Source: Clostridia bacterium
GTDB taxonomy: Bacteria; Bacillota; Clostridia; Oscillospirales; Acutalibacteraceae
Reading direction: 5' to 3'
Assembly (NCBI GenBank): GCA_017549905.1
Contig: JAFYNC010000022.1
Coordinates: forward strand, 1-6,142
Length of the DNA: 6,142 nucleotides
Shown here: positions 1-4,636 of the stretch, in pieces
Layout: every line of letters starts with the position of its first letter
Numbering within the stretch: the stretch's first letter is position 1
Made by a program: the position numbers and the translations under genes
Notes under the pieces: model-generated
Told to the model about the DNA's origin: nothing
Database searches by the model: none
What the model saw: the letters and a program-made list of their open reading frames with translations, nothing else

Positions 1-41
1 ATGAGGCTCATCATATAATTAAATTAATGGACTTATAAGAA

Positions 42-80
42 AAAACCCTGTGTGAAAACACAGGGTTTTAGTTTTTTACA
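42..80. terminator. Bidirectional rho-independent terminator
   Basis: A perfect 12-bp stem (42-53 with 58-69, core ACCCTGTGT/ACACAGGGT) closes on a GAAA tetraloop as read on the plus strand. T-rich tails lie on both sides: TTTTAGTTTTTT on the plus strand, and a run of six T followed by C on the minus strand. It can end minus-strand transcription coming from the gene at 187-675 and any plus-strand gene entering from the left. The first 41 bases hold only a possible few-codon tail of such a gene, which I cannot confirm. Confidence 0.9.
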
Positions 81-186
81 TATAAAATTGTAAGAGATGG
101 TGGGTTTTTATTAGAGATGGGAGATGTGGGTGGCCCGGCCGGCAACCGAGTTGTTATTCATTTCACCGTCCCCGACCTCGTTATCC

Positions 187-675
187 TCAAACGTTTCTCA
201 AGAACGCTTTAATAATAGCATCAGCATCAGGATTTACAGCCTTTACAGTGAAAGCGTCTGGCTTATTGCATCCGCAATCGCCCTTGCCGCACTTACAGTC
301 CTCTTTCTTGTCTGCTCTTGGAATGCTTAAAGGAATAGGTAATCCCGCAAACTCCAAGTTACCTAATTTCTCCAAGGTCTTAGCCAATTCAATTGCAGAA
401 TCTAGCATATCTACGACAGTATCTGTTTCTACATCTTCTAAATCCTTAACAAGGTCTGTTTCACCAGCCGCAACTAAAAAATCACATAGGCAATCTAACA
501 TACCATCTACTGCTACTCTCTTGGCATCCATAACGCGGGTTGCTTCTGCGTCAGCCTGTTTTGCGCTCTCATAATCAGCCTGTGCCGCATTCAAAGCGTC
601 GCTCATTTCTTTTGCAATCTCATCCATAGAGTCTCCATTCTGGAGTCTAGCGAGAATATCTTCTTTTGTAAACAT
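187..675 (-). CDS. Acidic 162-aa protein with C-terminal cysteine cluster, function unknown
   Basis: I do not recognise a named function. The ATG at 675 is preceded by a strong AAGGAG site with 8-nt spacing and by a consensus promoter (708-736), so start and expression are well supported. Residues 1-110 are acidic, alanine-rich and predicted helical or coiled (MFTKEDILARLQNGDSMDEI at the start). A short proline-containing linker follows, then a cysteine cluster (Cys127, 129, 134 and 136, pattern CxC-x4-CxC) that could bind a metal, and a final helix. Similar N-termini occur, from memory, in small proteins of gut Firmicutes phages, with no assigned role. It is transcribed alone, with its own promoter and terminator. 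Immediately after the stop, an open +1 frame runs to 111 (see findings). A structural or accessory phage protein is possible but unproven. Confidence 0.85.
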   Translation of the reverse strand: MFTKEDILARLQNGDSMDEIAKEMSDALNAAQADYESAKQADAEATRVMDAKRVAVDGMLDCLCDFLVAAGETDLVKDLEDVETDTVVDMLDSAIELAKTLEKLGNLEFAGLPIPLSIPRADKKEDCKCGKGDCGCNKPDAFTVKAVNPDADAIIKAFLRNV

Positions 676-707
676 TTACATTTCTCCTTCTTTTATTTTC
701 TATATAT

Positions 708-736
708 ATTATAACAAAAATTTTTTAAAAAGTCAA
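708..736 (-). promoter_or_regulatory. Sigma-A type promoter of the 162-aa gene
   Basis: On the minus strand TTGACT (731-736) and TATAAT (708-713) are separated by exactly 17 bp made almost wholly of A/T tracts (TTTTAAAAAATTTTTGT). It lies about 33 bp ahead of the start codon at 675, which has its own AAGGAG site. The spacer is nearly the same as in the promoter at 1006-1034. Confidence 0.88.
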
Positions 737-917
737 CCTGTACTCTTGGAGCTGCGGATTTGGCTTAAATTTGCTTCGTGCGAATTCGTGCGAAAACATT
801 ATCACATAACTCGTTTTCTCTTGGATACAGTTAGTTAGGAATTAGCCTATCAATAGCAAGAAAATTCGCCGGAAAGCCTGCGGGGATTATGAATATTACC
901 TAGTAAAAAATGCACAC
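737..917. other. Non-coding stretch with tandem dyads and a plus-strand promoter at its end
   Basis: I find no open frame with a ribosome site on either strand here. It contains two abutting copies of TTCGTGCGAA (775-784, 785-794), about 38 bp upstream of the -35 of the promoter at 708-736. A modest hairpin follows, formed by GAAAAC/GTTTTC and TTAT/ATAA arms around 792-820. The rest shows no structure I can interpret. Confidence 0.5.
775..794. repeat. Tandem pair of 10-bp near-palindromes (TTCGTGCGAA x2)
   Basis: Two exact, directly abutting copies of TTCGTGCGAA, each with TTCG/CGAA arms around a TG centre. They sit 38 bp upstream of the -35 box of the promoter for the 162-aa gene. That is similar to, but not the same as, the 33-bp position of the TTGTGCA-N3-TGCACAA palindromes elsewhere in the window. 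An operator role is an inference from position and symmetry. Confidence 0.55.
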
Positions 918-946
918 TTGATTTTTATAAAAAAATATGTTATAAT
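918..946 (+). promoter_or_regulatory. Plus-strand promoter facing the minus-strand promoter at 1006-1034
   Basis: TTGATT (918-923), a 17-bp A/T-rich spacer and a perfect TATAAT (941-946). The predicted start near 952-953 is GGGAGGG, which forms the 5' arm of a hairpin (952-976). No gene with a ribosome site follows in this direction, so it would make a non-coding or antisense transcript. It is the only plus-strand promoter I find. Confidence 0.7.
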
Positions 947-976
947 AAAATGGGAGGGTATATTTTTGCCGCTCCC
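942..976 (-). terminator. Hairpin shared by two convergent promoters, weak minus-strand terminator
   Basis: GGGAGGG (952-958) pairs with CC-G-CTCCC (969-976), giving 7 bp with one bulged base. On the minus strand the stem is followed by ATTTTATTAT, which resembles a weak terminator and would end a transcript of about 55 nt from the promoter at 1006-1034. On the plus strand the same stem is the extreme 5' end of the opposing transcript. Confidence 0.45.
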
Positions 977-1005
977 CGGTCGGAAATTTTTTACCTGTCA
1001 ATTCT

Positions 1006-1034
1006 ATTATACCATAAATTTTTTAAAAAGTCAA
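1006..1034 (-). promoter_or_regulatory. Minus-strand promoter in the non-coding region
   Basis: TTGACT (1029-1034), spacer TTTTAAAAAATTTATGG (17 bp) and TATAAT (1006-1011). The first 13 spacer bases are the same as in the promoter at 708-736. No translatable frame with a ribosome site follows before the next promoter, so the product should be a small RNA or a read-through leader. Confidence 0.75.
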
Positions 1035-1058
1035 GAATGCACTGTTAATTCGCTATGT

Positions 1059-1095
1059 AAAGACAAATTCGCCTCGATTGTGAAATCAAGACGAA
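1059..1095 (-). terminator. Terminator-like stem ending the candidate ncRNA
   Basis: On the minus strand TTCGTCTTGATT (1095-1084) pairs with AATCGAGGCGAA (1079-1068) over 12 bp around a TCAC loop, followed by TTTGTCTTT. Two of the pairs are G-U. The interrupted T-tract makes it a moderate terminator. Confidence 0.55.
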
Positions 1096-1198
1096 CATGT
1101 TTTCGTTATACTATTTTTAATTTAGAAAGGGTTTATTCTAGCTCCATGTAGCTATGTATTTTTTTGTTACGGAATGAGATCGTTCGTTATGGGAGAAC

Positions 1199-1261
1199 AA
1201 GGCTAGCCCGGTGTTACGTATTTTCCGCTATAAAGTTTCTAAAGGCTAGTCCGGTTTCACG
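1199..1261. repeat. Imperfect 20-bp direct repeat, 43-bp period
   Basis: AAGGCTAGCCCGGTGTTACG at 1199-1218 and AAGGCTAGTCCGGTTTCACG at 1242-1261 match at 17 of 20 positions. Both lie inside the candidate ncRNA. The GGCTAG/CTAGCC cores of the two copies can also pair with each other, so the repeat may reflect RNA helices instead of protein-binding sites. Confidence 0.6.
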
Positions 1262-1400
1262 AACAAACTCCCCGGTACGCCCCTTAACCACCGGGCAATT
1301 GCGCGAGTGCGTTATAGTAGGTTTTCGGGAAAATCGCTATGCATTAGGTCAAGTCACTTTCAACAGGAAAAATTTGCGTATAGGCTGGATTGTGGAAACT

Positions 1401-1427
1401 CGGGTCGTGAGCTCCGCCCACGACCCG
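1401..1427. repeat. GC-rich hairpin, relative of the pre-operator hairpins
   Basis: CGGGTCGTG (1401-1409) and CACGACCCG (1419-1427) form a perfect 9-bp stem around a 9-nt loop. Sequence and flank (CACGACCCGCTCAGAAA) resemble the hairpin at 5938-5964 (CACGAGCCGCTCAAAA), but no operator palindrome or promoter follows here. It would lie near the 5' end of the candidate ncRNA. Confidence 0.6.
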
Positions 1428-1475
1428 CTCAGAAAGGGAAGTGAAAAGAAATGTAACTTTTTATTTTCTATATAT

Positions 1476-1504
1476 ATTATACAAAAAATTTTTAAAAAAA
1501 TCAA
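1476..1504 (-). promoter_or_regulatory. Promoter of the candidate ncRNA, overlapping a terminator
   Basis: TTGATT (1499-1504), a 17-bp A/T spacer and TATAAT (1476-1481) on the minus strand. The -35 box abuts the terminator stem at 1503-1527, and the T7 tail of the terminator is part of the -35 and spacer. No gene follows for about 800 bp. Confidence 0.75.
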
Positions 1505-1527
1505 GCGAGGCTCCTCAAGCCTCGCTT
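1494..1527 (-). terminator. Terminator of the GIY-YIG operon
   Basis: On the minus strand AAGCGAGGC (1527-1519) pairs with GCCTCGCTT (1511-1503) over 9 bp around a 7-nt loop, then GA and seven T. The last two bases of the stop codon of the 55-aa gene are the first two bases of the stem, so termination occurs directly at the operon end. Confidence 0.85.
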
Positions 1528-1693
1528 AAATCTTTCCATATAGGTCATACCAAAAATTCTTAATTATCAAATGTGGCTCACACTCGCACTCTTGACAACT
1601 CTCATACAAGGGGCATTGCGAACAATTGCCATCTTGTTCGCATACCTCTTTAATGATTTCATAGGCTCGCCACAAAATATCTTTATCTTTCAT
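1526..1693 (-). CDS. 55-aa cysteine-rich small protein, unknown function
   Basis: A short gene, not recognised by name. Its ATG (1693-1691) overlaps the stop of the upstream gene by one base (TAATG), and a GAGGGGG ribosome site with 7-nt spacing lies inside the end of that gene. Both support translational coupling. The sequence begins MKDKDILWRAYEIIKEVC. Its middle, residues 18-38, holds six cysteines (18, 24, 27, 33, 36 and 38) with the core C-x5-C-x2-C-x5-C-x2-C and a CPLYESC segment, which suggests a small zinc-binding or otherwise metal-bound fold. It is the last gene of the operon that begins at 2618, and its stop codon runs into the terminator. Small CxxCP-type proteins are common in Firmicutes phages, mostly without known role. 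Confidence 0.8.
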   Translation of the reverse strand: MKDKDILWRAYEIIKEVCEQDGNCSQCPLYESCQECECEPHLIIKNFWYDLYGKI

Positions 1694-2004
1694 TATTCTG
1701 CCCCCTCAACATTTAATTCATAATTTACAACTATTACTCTACAATTTCGGTGTAAAAATCTCAAAGTGCCATCTTCGATACACACACAAGCCACAAGGTC
1801 ATTTGCACACTCGTAGTCATTGTCAGTGTAATTTTCATAAAAGTCCAATAGGCGACTTTCACAGTCAGTAAAGATATTGTCATCACCTGTCATATCGGTT
1901 TTGACATATAGGTCTAATGAATTGGCAGGCCTAAACAAGATACCTCGACCTATGCTATTAAGTTTTGTAATATCAATTTTGGGTTCTACATAATTAAATT
2001 TCAT
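1693..2004 (-). CDS. 103-aa hypothetical protein
   Basis: No family recognised. I chose the ATG at 2004 (MKFNYVEPKIDITKLNSIGR) because GAGAGGT lies 7 nt upstream of it. A GTG at 2022 in the same frame would add six residues but lacks a properly placed ribosome site and would overlap the preceding small gene. The protein is acidic in its middle (GDDNIF, FYENYTDNDYE), contains four cysteines, and its C-terminal part alternates hydrophobic residues (LRFLHRNCRVIVVNYEL), as in a beta-rich domain. No signal peptide or membrane segment is seen. It is third in a four-gene operon with 1-nt gaps or overlaps on both sides, so it is probably co-translated with its neighbours. Confidence 0.82.
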   Translation of the reverse strand: MKFNYVEPKIDITKLNSIGRGILFRPANSLDLYVKTDMTGDDNIFTDCESRLLDFYENYTDNDYECANDLVACVCIEDGTLRFLHRNCRVIVVNYELNVEGAE

Positions 2005-2005
2005 T

Positions 2006-2125
2006 TTAAATACCTCTCTCACTTATAATAATTATATTAGTGTGTTTTTTCAAATATTCAATTTGTTCTCTTGTAAAATGCCCTATACCTTTATCTTGGT
2101 TGCTTTGGTAAACTACCTCAAACAT
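2006..2125 (-). CDS. 39-aa small protein between two operon genes
   Basis: A short open frame filling exactly the space between its neighbours: one base separates its ATG (2125) from the stop of the GIY-YIG gene, and one base separates its stop (2006-2008) from the next ATG. AGGTGA lies 6 nt before the start, inside the end of the upstream gene. The peptide starts MFEVVYQSNQDKGIGHFTRE and ends in an isoleucine-rich strand (NIIIISERGI). Function unknown. The perfect packing and good ribosome site argue for a real gene, since a chance frame would not be expected to fit the gap this well. A leader-peptide role in coupling its neighbours is an alternative. Confidence 0.75.
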   Translation of the reverse strand: MFEVVYQSNQDKGIGHFTREQIEYLKKHTNIIIISERGI

Positions 2126-2126
2126 T

Positions 2127-2618
2127 TTAATCACCTGTCTTTTGTAATTGTAGCATTAACATATCATATATATTGCTAAAGTGTTTATCGTTTTTAAGAT
2201 ATAAAAGTTTTTGTTCACAAAAGCCCATATAAGTTTCTTTTGATACCAACCACCATTCTGAATTATGTTGACATTTACCAATACTAAATTCTCGCATTAA
2301 ATCGTGGCTAAAATTCTCTATAACACTTGTAAACCTATCACAACGTAATGTATCCAAAAGCACAGTACAAGGACAATAGGTTAAATAAGATTTTAAGCGT
2401 TTTTGAATATTTTTTGATTTACCTATTTTTATCCAATATTGTTGCTCGTTGGTATAGGGGTTAAAATTACATTGACCTAAAAGATATATGCCTTCATATT
2501 CGGGGGCATTTCTTAAATCTGTTGCCGTATCAACAACCCTTCCATTTTCTATTGTGATTTGCGGTTTAGGTTCTTCTGCTTTTATTTCTTTTTTCTTTTT
2601 GAAATTAAATAATTTCAT
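2127..2618 (-). CDS. GIY-YIG superfamily protein, T5orf172/MUG113-like
   Basis: The 163-aa protein has a lysine-rich N-terminus (residues 1-25) followed by a compact GIY-YIG-like domain at about 40-135. Visible elements are GIY at 43-45, WIKIGKSKN with the second strand motif IKIG at 62-70, an arginine at 74 in the helix QKRLKSY, Glu101 with His105 (IENFSHDLM), and EWW at 121-123. The order GIY, K-IG-K, R, E/H, EW matches the T5orf172 branch of the superfamily. GIY-YIG enzymes cleave DNA using the Arg and a metal-binding Glu, but many members of this branch are uncharacterised and may act as regulators or restriction-type nucleases. The ATG at 2618 has a GGAG site 7 nt upstream and a strong promoter at 2643-2671. 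It is first of a four-gene operon under one of the three operator-bearing promoters. Confidence 0.8.
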   Translation of the reverse strand: MKLFNFKKKKEIKAEEPKPQITIENGRVVDTATDLRNAPEYEGIYLLGQCNFNPYTNEQQYWIKIGKSKNIQKRLKSYLTYCPCTVLLDTLRCDRFTSVIENFSHDLMREFSIGKCQHNSEWWLVSKETYMGFCEQKLLYLKNDKHFSNIYDMLMLQLQKTGD

Positions 2619-2642
2619 TGTACCTCTCCTTTCATTGTCTTA

Positions 2643-2671
2643 ATTATATCACAATATCGGGAAAAAGTCAA
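2643..2671 (-). promoter_or_regulatory. Operator-class promoter of the GIY-YIG operon
   Basis: TTGACT (2666-2671), spacer TTTTCCCGATATTGTGA (17 bp) and TATAAT (2643-2648), with a TG-type extended -10. It lies 24 bp upstream of the GIY-YIG start codon. A 41-bp operator element begins 9 bp above the -35. Confidence 0.88.
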
Positions 2672-2680
2672 TAGGTAATT

Positions 2681-2721
2681 TTCAACAAACATTTGGAATA
2701 AAAATTGTGCAAAATGTACAA
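2681..2721. promoter_or_regulatory. Operator-like element, copy A
   Basis: The 17-bp palindrome TTGTGCA-AAA-TGTACAA occupies 2705-2721, with one mismatch between arms. A degenerate half-site TTCAACAA occupies 2681-2688. Spacing to the -35 (9 bp) and between half-site and palindrome (24 bp start to start) is the same as in copies B and C. Confidence 0.7.
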
Positions 2722-2732
2722 AGTCTGAAATT

Positions 2733-2758
2733 CGAGCCGTGGCCCCGGTCACGGCTCG
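2733..2758. repeat. GC-rich hairpin before operator copy A
   Basis: CGAGCCGTG (2733-2741) pairs with CACGGCTCG (2750-2758) in a perfect 9-bp stem with an 8-nt loop. It lies between the terminator of module 2 and the operator. No T-tract follows on the minus strand (AATTTC), so it is not a typical terminator. Confidence 0.75.
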
Positions 2759-2774
2759 GCGACCGCATAGGCAT

Positions 2775-2806
2775 AAAAAATAAGGGGTACCTTTCGGCAC
2801 TCCCTC
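2775..2806 (-). terminator. Terminator of module 2
   Basis: On the minus strand an 8-bp-plus GC-rich stem with one bulged A closes on a GAAA tetraloop and is followed by ATTTTTT. It begins at the stop codon of the 122-aa gene (2805-2807). It ends the pair of genes that starts at 3572. Confidence 0.85.
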
Positions 2807-3173
2807 AACTTCTTGGTGCGGATAGCACCACTCGGAATTTGCGACCATTATAAACAAAATCAATTTGTCTTTCGGCATTGGTTACTGTCAAATCATTTTC
2901 GTTTGCGGTTACCATACCCAAACAGTCGGCTAATAAGTGAATTAACTTGGCTTTGTCGGTATCGGCTTTCTTAACCCTTGTATCAAACTTATATACAGTT
3001 GGCTTTCGGTCGCCTTGCCTTGCCTTTTTTGCACTTGCCTTTTGCTCTTGGGTTAAATCGCTTTCGCACTCTCGAACTGTCATTTTATCTACTTGCTTGT
3101 CGCTTTCGATAACTTGCTTGGCTTGTTCTTCGGTGCATTGTAACAATTCCATTATTTTAGTTACTTGTTCCAT
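2805..3173 (-). CDS. 122-aa hypothetical protein, divergent paralog of the 129-aa protein
   Basis: The ATG at 3173 has GAGGT 6 nt upstream. Residues 7-24 (IMELLQCTEEQAKQVIES) look like a small helical UBA-like segment, followed by a charged linker, a VYKFDTRVKKAD segment and a C-terminal part with short strands (TVTNAERQIDFVYNGRKFRV). The same layout and several motifs (LL-C--EAKQVI, T-YK-D-R-KKAD, EI/TVTN) occur in the 129-aa protein at 4869-5258, though overall the two are only weakly similar, roughly one third identical by eye. Function unknown; proteins of this build are frequent in Firmicutes phages. It is second in a two-gene unit after the winged-helix-like gene, in the same order as in module 1. 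The C-terminus is shorter and lacks the lysine-rich tail of its paralog. Confidence 0.82.
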   Translation of the reverse strand: MEQVTKIMELLQCTEEQAKQVIESDKQVDKMTVRECESDLTQEQKASAKKARQGDRKPTVYKFDTRVKKADTDKAKLIHLLADCLGMVTANENDLTVTNAERQIDFVYNGRKFRVVLSAPRS

Positions 3174-3192
3174 TCGCTTACCTCGTTAGAGG

Positions 3193-3213
3193 GGTGGGGG
3201 TTATTCCCCCACC
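3193..3213 (-). other. Hairpin with the stop codon in its loop
   Basis: GGTGGGGG (3193-3200) and CCCCCACC (3206-3213) form a perfect 8-bp stem. The 5-nt loop contains the TAA stop (3201-3203) of the winged-helix-like gene. No T-tract follows, so it is an intercistronic stem, not a terminator. A different stem occupies nearly the same place in module 1 (5293-5322). Confidence 0.7.
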
Positions 3214-3572
3214 GCATAGAAAAGGGCGGTTCCCTTTTCCTCAACTCGACCGATTAAACCGCTTTCTTTCATAGGTCTTACGATAGCCATAGCATACTGC
3301 GGTGTGCAATCGGGTATCTCGGCTAATGCCGGGATTTCTTTAATCATCTGTTTAATCTGCATTTTCTTACCTGTGGTGCGGAGATAATCAAGCACACTTT
3401 CCGCAACCGCTTTGTTTTTCAACTGCTGTGCGGTCGGTTTGCGGTTGCCGTTTTTCTTTTCAAGCAACTCGATTTCGTGGTTGATAAACTCGATTTCCTT
3501 TTCGGTCAAATCGTAGTTTTCAAGTAAACTCTTGAACATTTCAACCTTTGTCATTTTCTTTTCGTTAGCCAT
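3201..3572 (-). CDS. 123-aa winged-helix-like protein, module 2 copy
   Basis: The ATG at 3572 (MANEKKMTKVEMFKSLLENY) is chosen because the same MANEKKMTK start occurs in the paralog at 5694 and AAGGAAAG lies a few bases upstream. A GTG at 3581 would add three residues. The N-terminal half is helical and charged (INHEIELLEKKN, RKPTAQQLKNK). Residues 55-122 look like a winged helix: helix VAESVLDYLRTT, helix QIKQMIKEIP, a likely recognition helix in TPQYAMAIVRPMKESG, and a hairpin wing (LIGRVEEKGTALFYAV). DNA binding is inferred from this pattern alone. It is about 80% identical to the 121-aa protein at 5329-5694. First gene of a two-gene unit, with its promoter inside the exonuclease gene. Confidence 0.85.
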   Translation of the reverse strand: MANEKKMTKVEMFKSLLENYDLTEKEIEFINHEIELLEKKNGNRKPTAQQLKNKAVAESVLDYLRTTGKKMQIKQMIKEIPALAEIPDCTPQYAMAIVRPMKESGLIGRVEEKGTALFYAVGE

Positions 3573-3615
3573 ACTAATCACTTTCCTTTTCTAAATTAAA
3601 TTTTTTATATATCGT

Positions 3616-3634
3616 GGGCGGTGGCTAACCGCCC
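3616..3634 (-). other. 5'-leader stem-loop of module 2 mRNA
   Basis: GGGCGGT (3616-3622) and ACCGCCC (3628-3634) pair over 7 bp with a 5-nt loop. It lies about 13 nt downstream of the -10 of the promoter at 3647-3675 and 44 bp before the gene. No T-tract follows, so a stabilising or regulatory leader stem is more likely than an attenuator. Confidence 0.6.
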
Positions 3635-3646
3635 TTGACATTATTT

Positions 3647-3675
3647 ATTATATCACACTTTTGGCTCGTTGTCAA
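3647..3675 (-). promoter_or_regulatory. Promoter of module 2, embedded in the exonuclease gene end
   Basis: TTGACA (3670-3675), a 17-bp spacer ending TGTGA, and TATAAT (3647-3652). The -35 and the whole spacer are the last codons of the exonuclease gene (SLDNEPKV and its TGA stop at 3653-3655); the -10 follows the stop directly. It belongs to the TTGACAA class that lacks the operator element. Confidence 0.85.
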
Positions 3676-4438
3676 GACTTTTTAACAAAATTCTTGTGCG
3701 ATTATTTTTTTCTTTATAAACAGTTATTTTGTTATAGGGGAAAAAGTGCTTTTCGCCTTGTATATCCTTTAACTCTAACTGTTTGTCAACCACTCGTTGA
3801 ATGGTGCGATATACTTTATATTCCTTATTCCACTCGCAACCTAACTCAATACACTTGAGTAATATATCAAGTTCAATTTCGGCATCAGCAAGTGCAGTGT
3901 GTTCTTCGATAAACTCGGTATTATCAGTTAAGAAACGATATACAGTTTCGGCAGTGGTGGAGTAGTTACCACTTTCGGTGTAATACTCGTTCTTATCGCA
4001 AAATCTCTTATATTCGGGGGTATATGCTAATTTGCGGTGAACATAACCACGAATATCGAAAATCGGTATATTATCAAAAGGGTTTTTGATTTTAAACCAC
4101 TCACAATTAAAAGTGAATACCTTATCATCAAAGGGGGAGTTATAGGCAAATGCGGCTTGAACTTCAAAATCGGCAAACTCTCTACACATAATTTGTGTGA
4201 TATGCCCTAACTTTTTCATTTCGCAAGTTTTACCACGCATACGGTTGATATACTCTTCTCTTTTTTCGGCATAGTAGGCGGTTGTAAACAACTCACGATT
4301 ATGCCAAATTTGCTCGGCTACAAAGTCGTGCTTGATTAGTCTTTCGCCCGTTTCGGTATCATAGATTATATAACCTATGTTATAGCAAAAGGGCTTTTCA
4401 AGACTTGTGGTCTCGGTGTCAAATACTGCAATTCTCAT
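3653..4438 (-). CDS. DnaQ-like 3'-5' exonuclease (DEDDh family)
   Basis: A 261-aa stand-alone exonuclease. Exo I is FDTETTSL with Asp7 and Glu9. Exo II is AFAYNSPFDDK with Asn100 and Asp104/105. Exo III is HTALADAEIELDIL with His180 and Asp185, so all four acidic residues and the general-base His of the DEDDh group are present. These enzymes remove nucleotides from DNA or RNA 3' ends with two metal ions. Phage versions without a polymerase domain are thought to serve replication, repair or nucleotide scavenging; which applies here is not visible. The ATG at 4438 follows a GAGAGGT site at a rather long 12-nt spacing and a consensus promoter at 4479-4507. The extra C-terminal 60 residues (after 200) have no recognised domain. 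It sits alone between two paralogous gene modules, under three successive promoters. Confidence 0.88.
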   Translation of the reverse strand: MRIAVFDTETTSLEKPFCYNIGYIIYDTETGERLIKHDFVAEQIWHNRELFTTAYYAEKREEYINRMRGKTCEMKKLGHITQIMCREFADFEVQAAFAYNSPFDDKVFTFNCEWFKIKNPFDNIPIFDIRGYVHRKLAYTPEYKRFCDKNEYYTESGNYSTTAETVYRFLTDNTEFIEEHTALADAEIELDILLKCIELGCEWNKEYKVYRTIQRVVDKQLELKDIQGEKHFFPYNKITVYKEKNNRTRILLKSLDNEPKV

Positions 4439-4478
4439 TTTCGGTTTCTTACCTCTCTTTTCTTATTTCGGTATATTC

Positions 4479-4507
4479 ATTATACCATATTTTGTTTGGC
4501 TTGTCAA
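4479..4507 (-). promoter_or_regulatory. Proximal promoter of the exonuclease gene
   Basis: TTGACA (4502-4507), spacer AGCCAAACAAAATATGG (17 bp) and TATAAT (4479-4484). It lies 40 bp ahead of the start codon and belongs to the TTGACAA class shared with the promoters at 3647, 4575 and 5748. Confidence 0.88.
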
Positions 4508-4517
4508 GTCTTTTTTT

Positions 4518-4570
4518 GTTTCCGTTTTCCAAACTCGTTTTGGCTTGGTGTCCGTTTCCTTAACTGACAT
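4518..4570 (-). repeat. Leader repeat, proximal copy
   Basis: The first ~50 nt of the transcript from the promoter at 4575-4603. It shares AAGGAAACGGA and GGAAAACGGAAACAAAAAA with the distal copy at 4637-4690, at about 80% identity between. The leader starts ATGTCAGTT at the predicted transcription start. Confidence 0.65.
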
Positions 4571-4574
4571 ACTT

Positions 4575-4603
4575 ATTATACCATACTATTGGTATTTTGT
4601 CAA
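4575..4603 (-). promoter_or_regulatory. Middle promoter upstream of the exonuclease
   Basis: TTGACA (4598-4603), spacer AAATACCAATAGTATGG (17 bp) and TATAAT (4575-4580). Its transcript would start at about 4568 with the leader repeat and run through the proximal promoter. Confidence 0.85.
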
Positions 4604-4636
4604 GTGTTTTTTTAAATATTTTTAAAAATTTTTTGT

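Larger units (their letters stand above)
1059..1469 (-). ncRNA. Candidate structured non-coding RNA, about 410 nt
   Basis: A consensus promoter (1476-1504) fires into this gene-free stretch, and the stretch ends at a terminator-like stem (1059-1095). Strong local helices are visible: a 9-bp GC-rich hairpin at 1401-1427, CCCGGT/ACCGGG at 1271-1276 with 1290-1295, and CTAGCC/GGCTAG joining 1244-1249 with 1203-1208. The terminal 12-bp stem holds two G-U pairs that are valid only in the minus-strand transcript and would be A-C mismatches on the plus strand, which favours this orientation. Ribosome sites and open frames are absent on the minus strand. Long structured phage RNAs such as GOLLD and ROOL come to mind by size and context, but I cannot match it to either. 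RNase P RNA and tmRNA signatures were looked for and not seen. A multi-piece intergenic region is the alternative. Confidence 0.45.

Noticed and set aside
1199..1261. AAGGCTAGTCCGG on the plus strand resembles the stem segment of type II-A tracrRNA
   Set aside because: Only about 12 bases match, no CRISPR repeat, anti-repeat or Cas gene is present, and the better-supported transcript is on the other strand. Treated as chance.
1059..1469. RNase P RNA, tmRNA or a tRNA in the non-coding region
   Set aside because: I looked for GAGGAAAGTCC-like, ACAGAAA-like, tmRNA-end and T-loop signatures and found none in proper order.
1164..1529. Plus-strand 121-codon open frame across the non-coding region
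   Set aside because: It has no ribosome site, overlaps the minus-strand promoter and terminator, and its composition (basic, patchwork) looks like translated structured RNA or intergenic DNA.
2615..2878. Minus-strand 87-codon frame ahead of the GIY-YIG gene
   Set aside because: It overlaps the 3' end of the 122-aa gene, a terminator, a hairpin, the operator and a promoter; no ribosome site.
4606..4635. Long alternating A and T tracts, also at 5781-5806, as an origin or matrix-like region
   Set aside because: They sit directly above -35 boxes and are more simply explained as promoter-associated bent or UP-like DNA.
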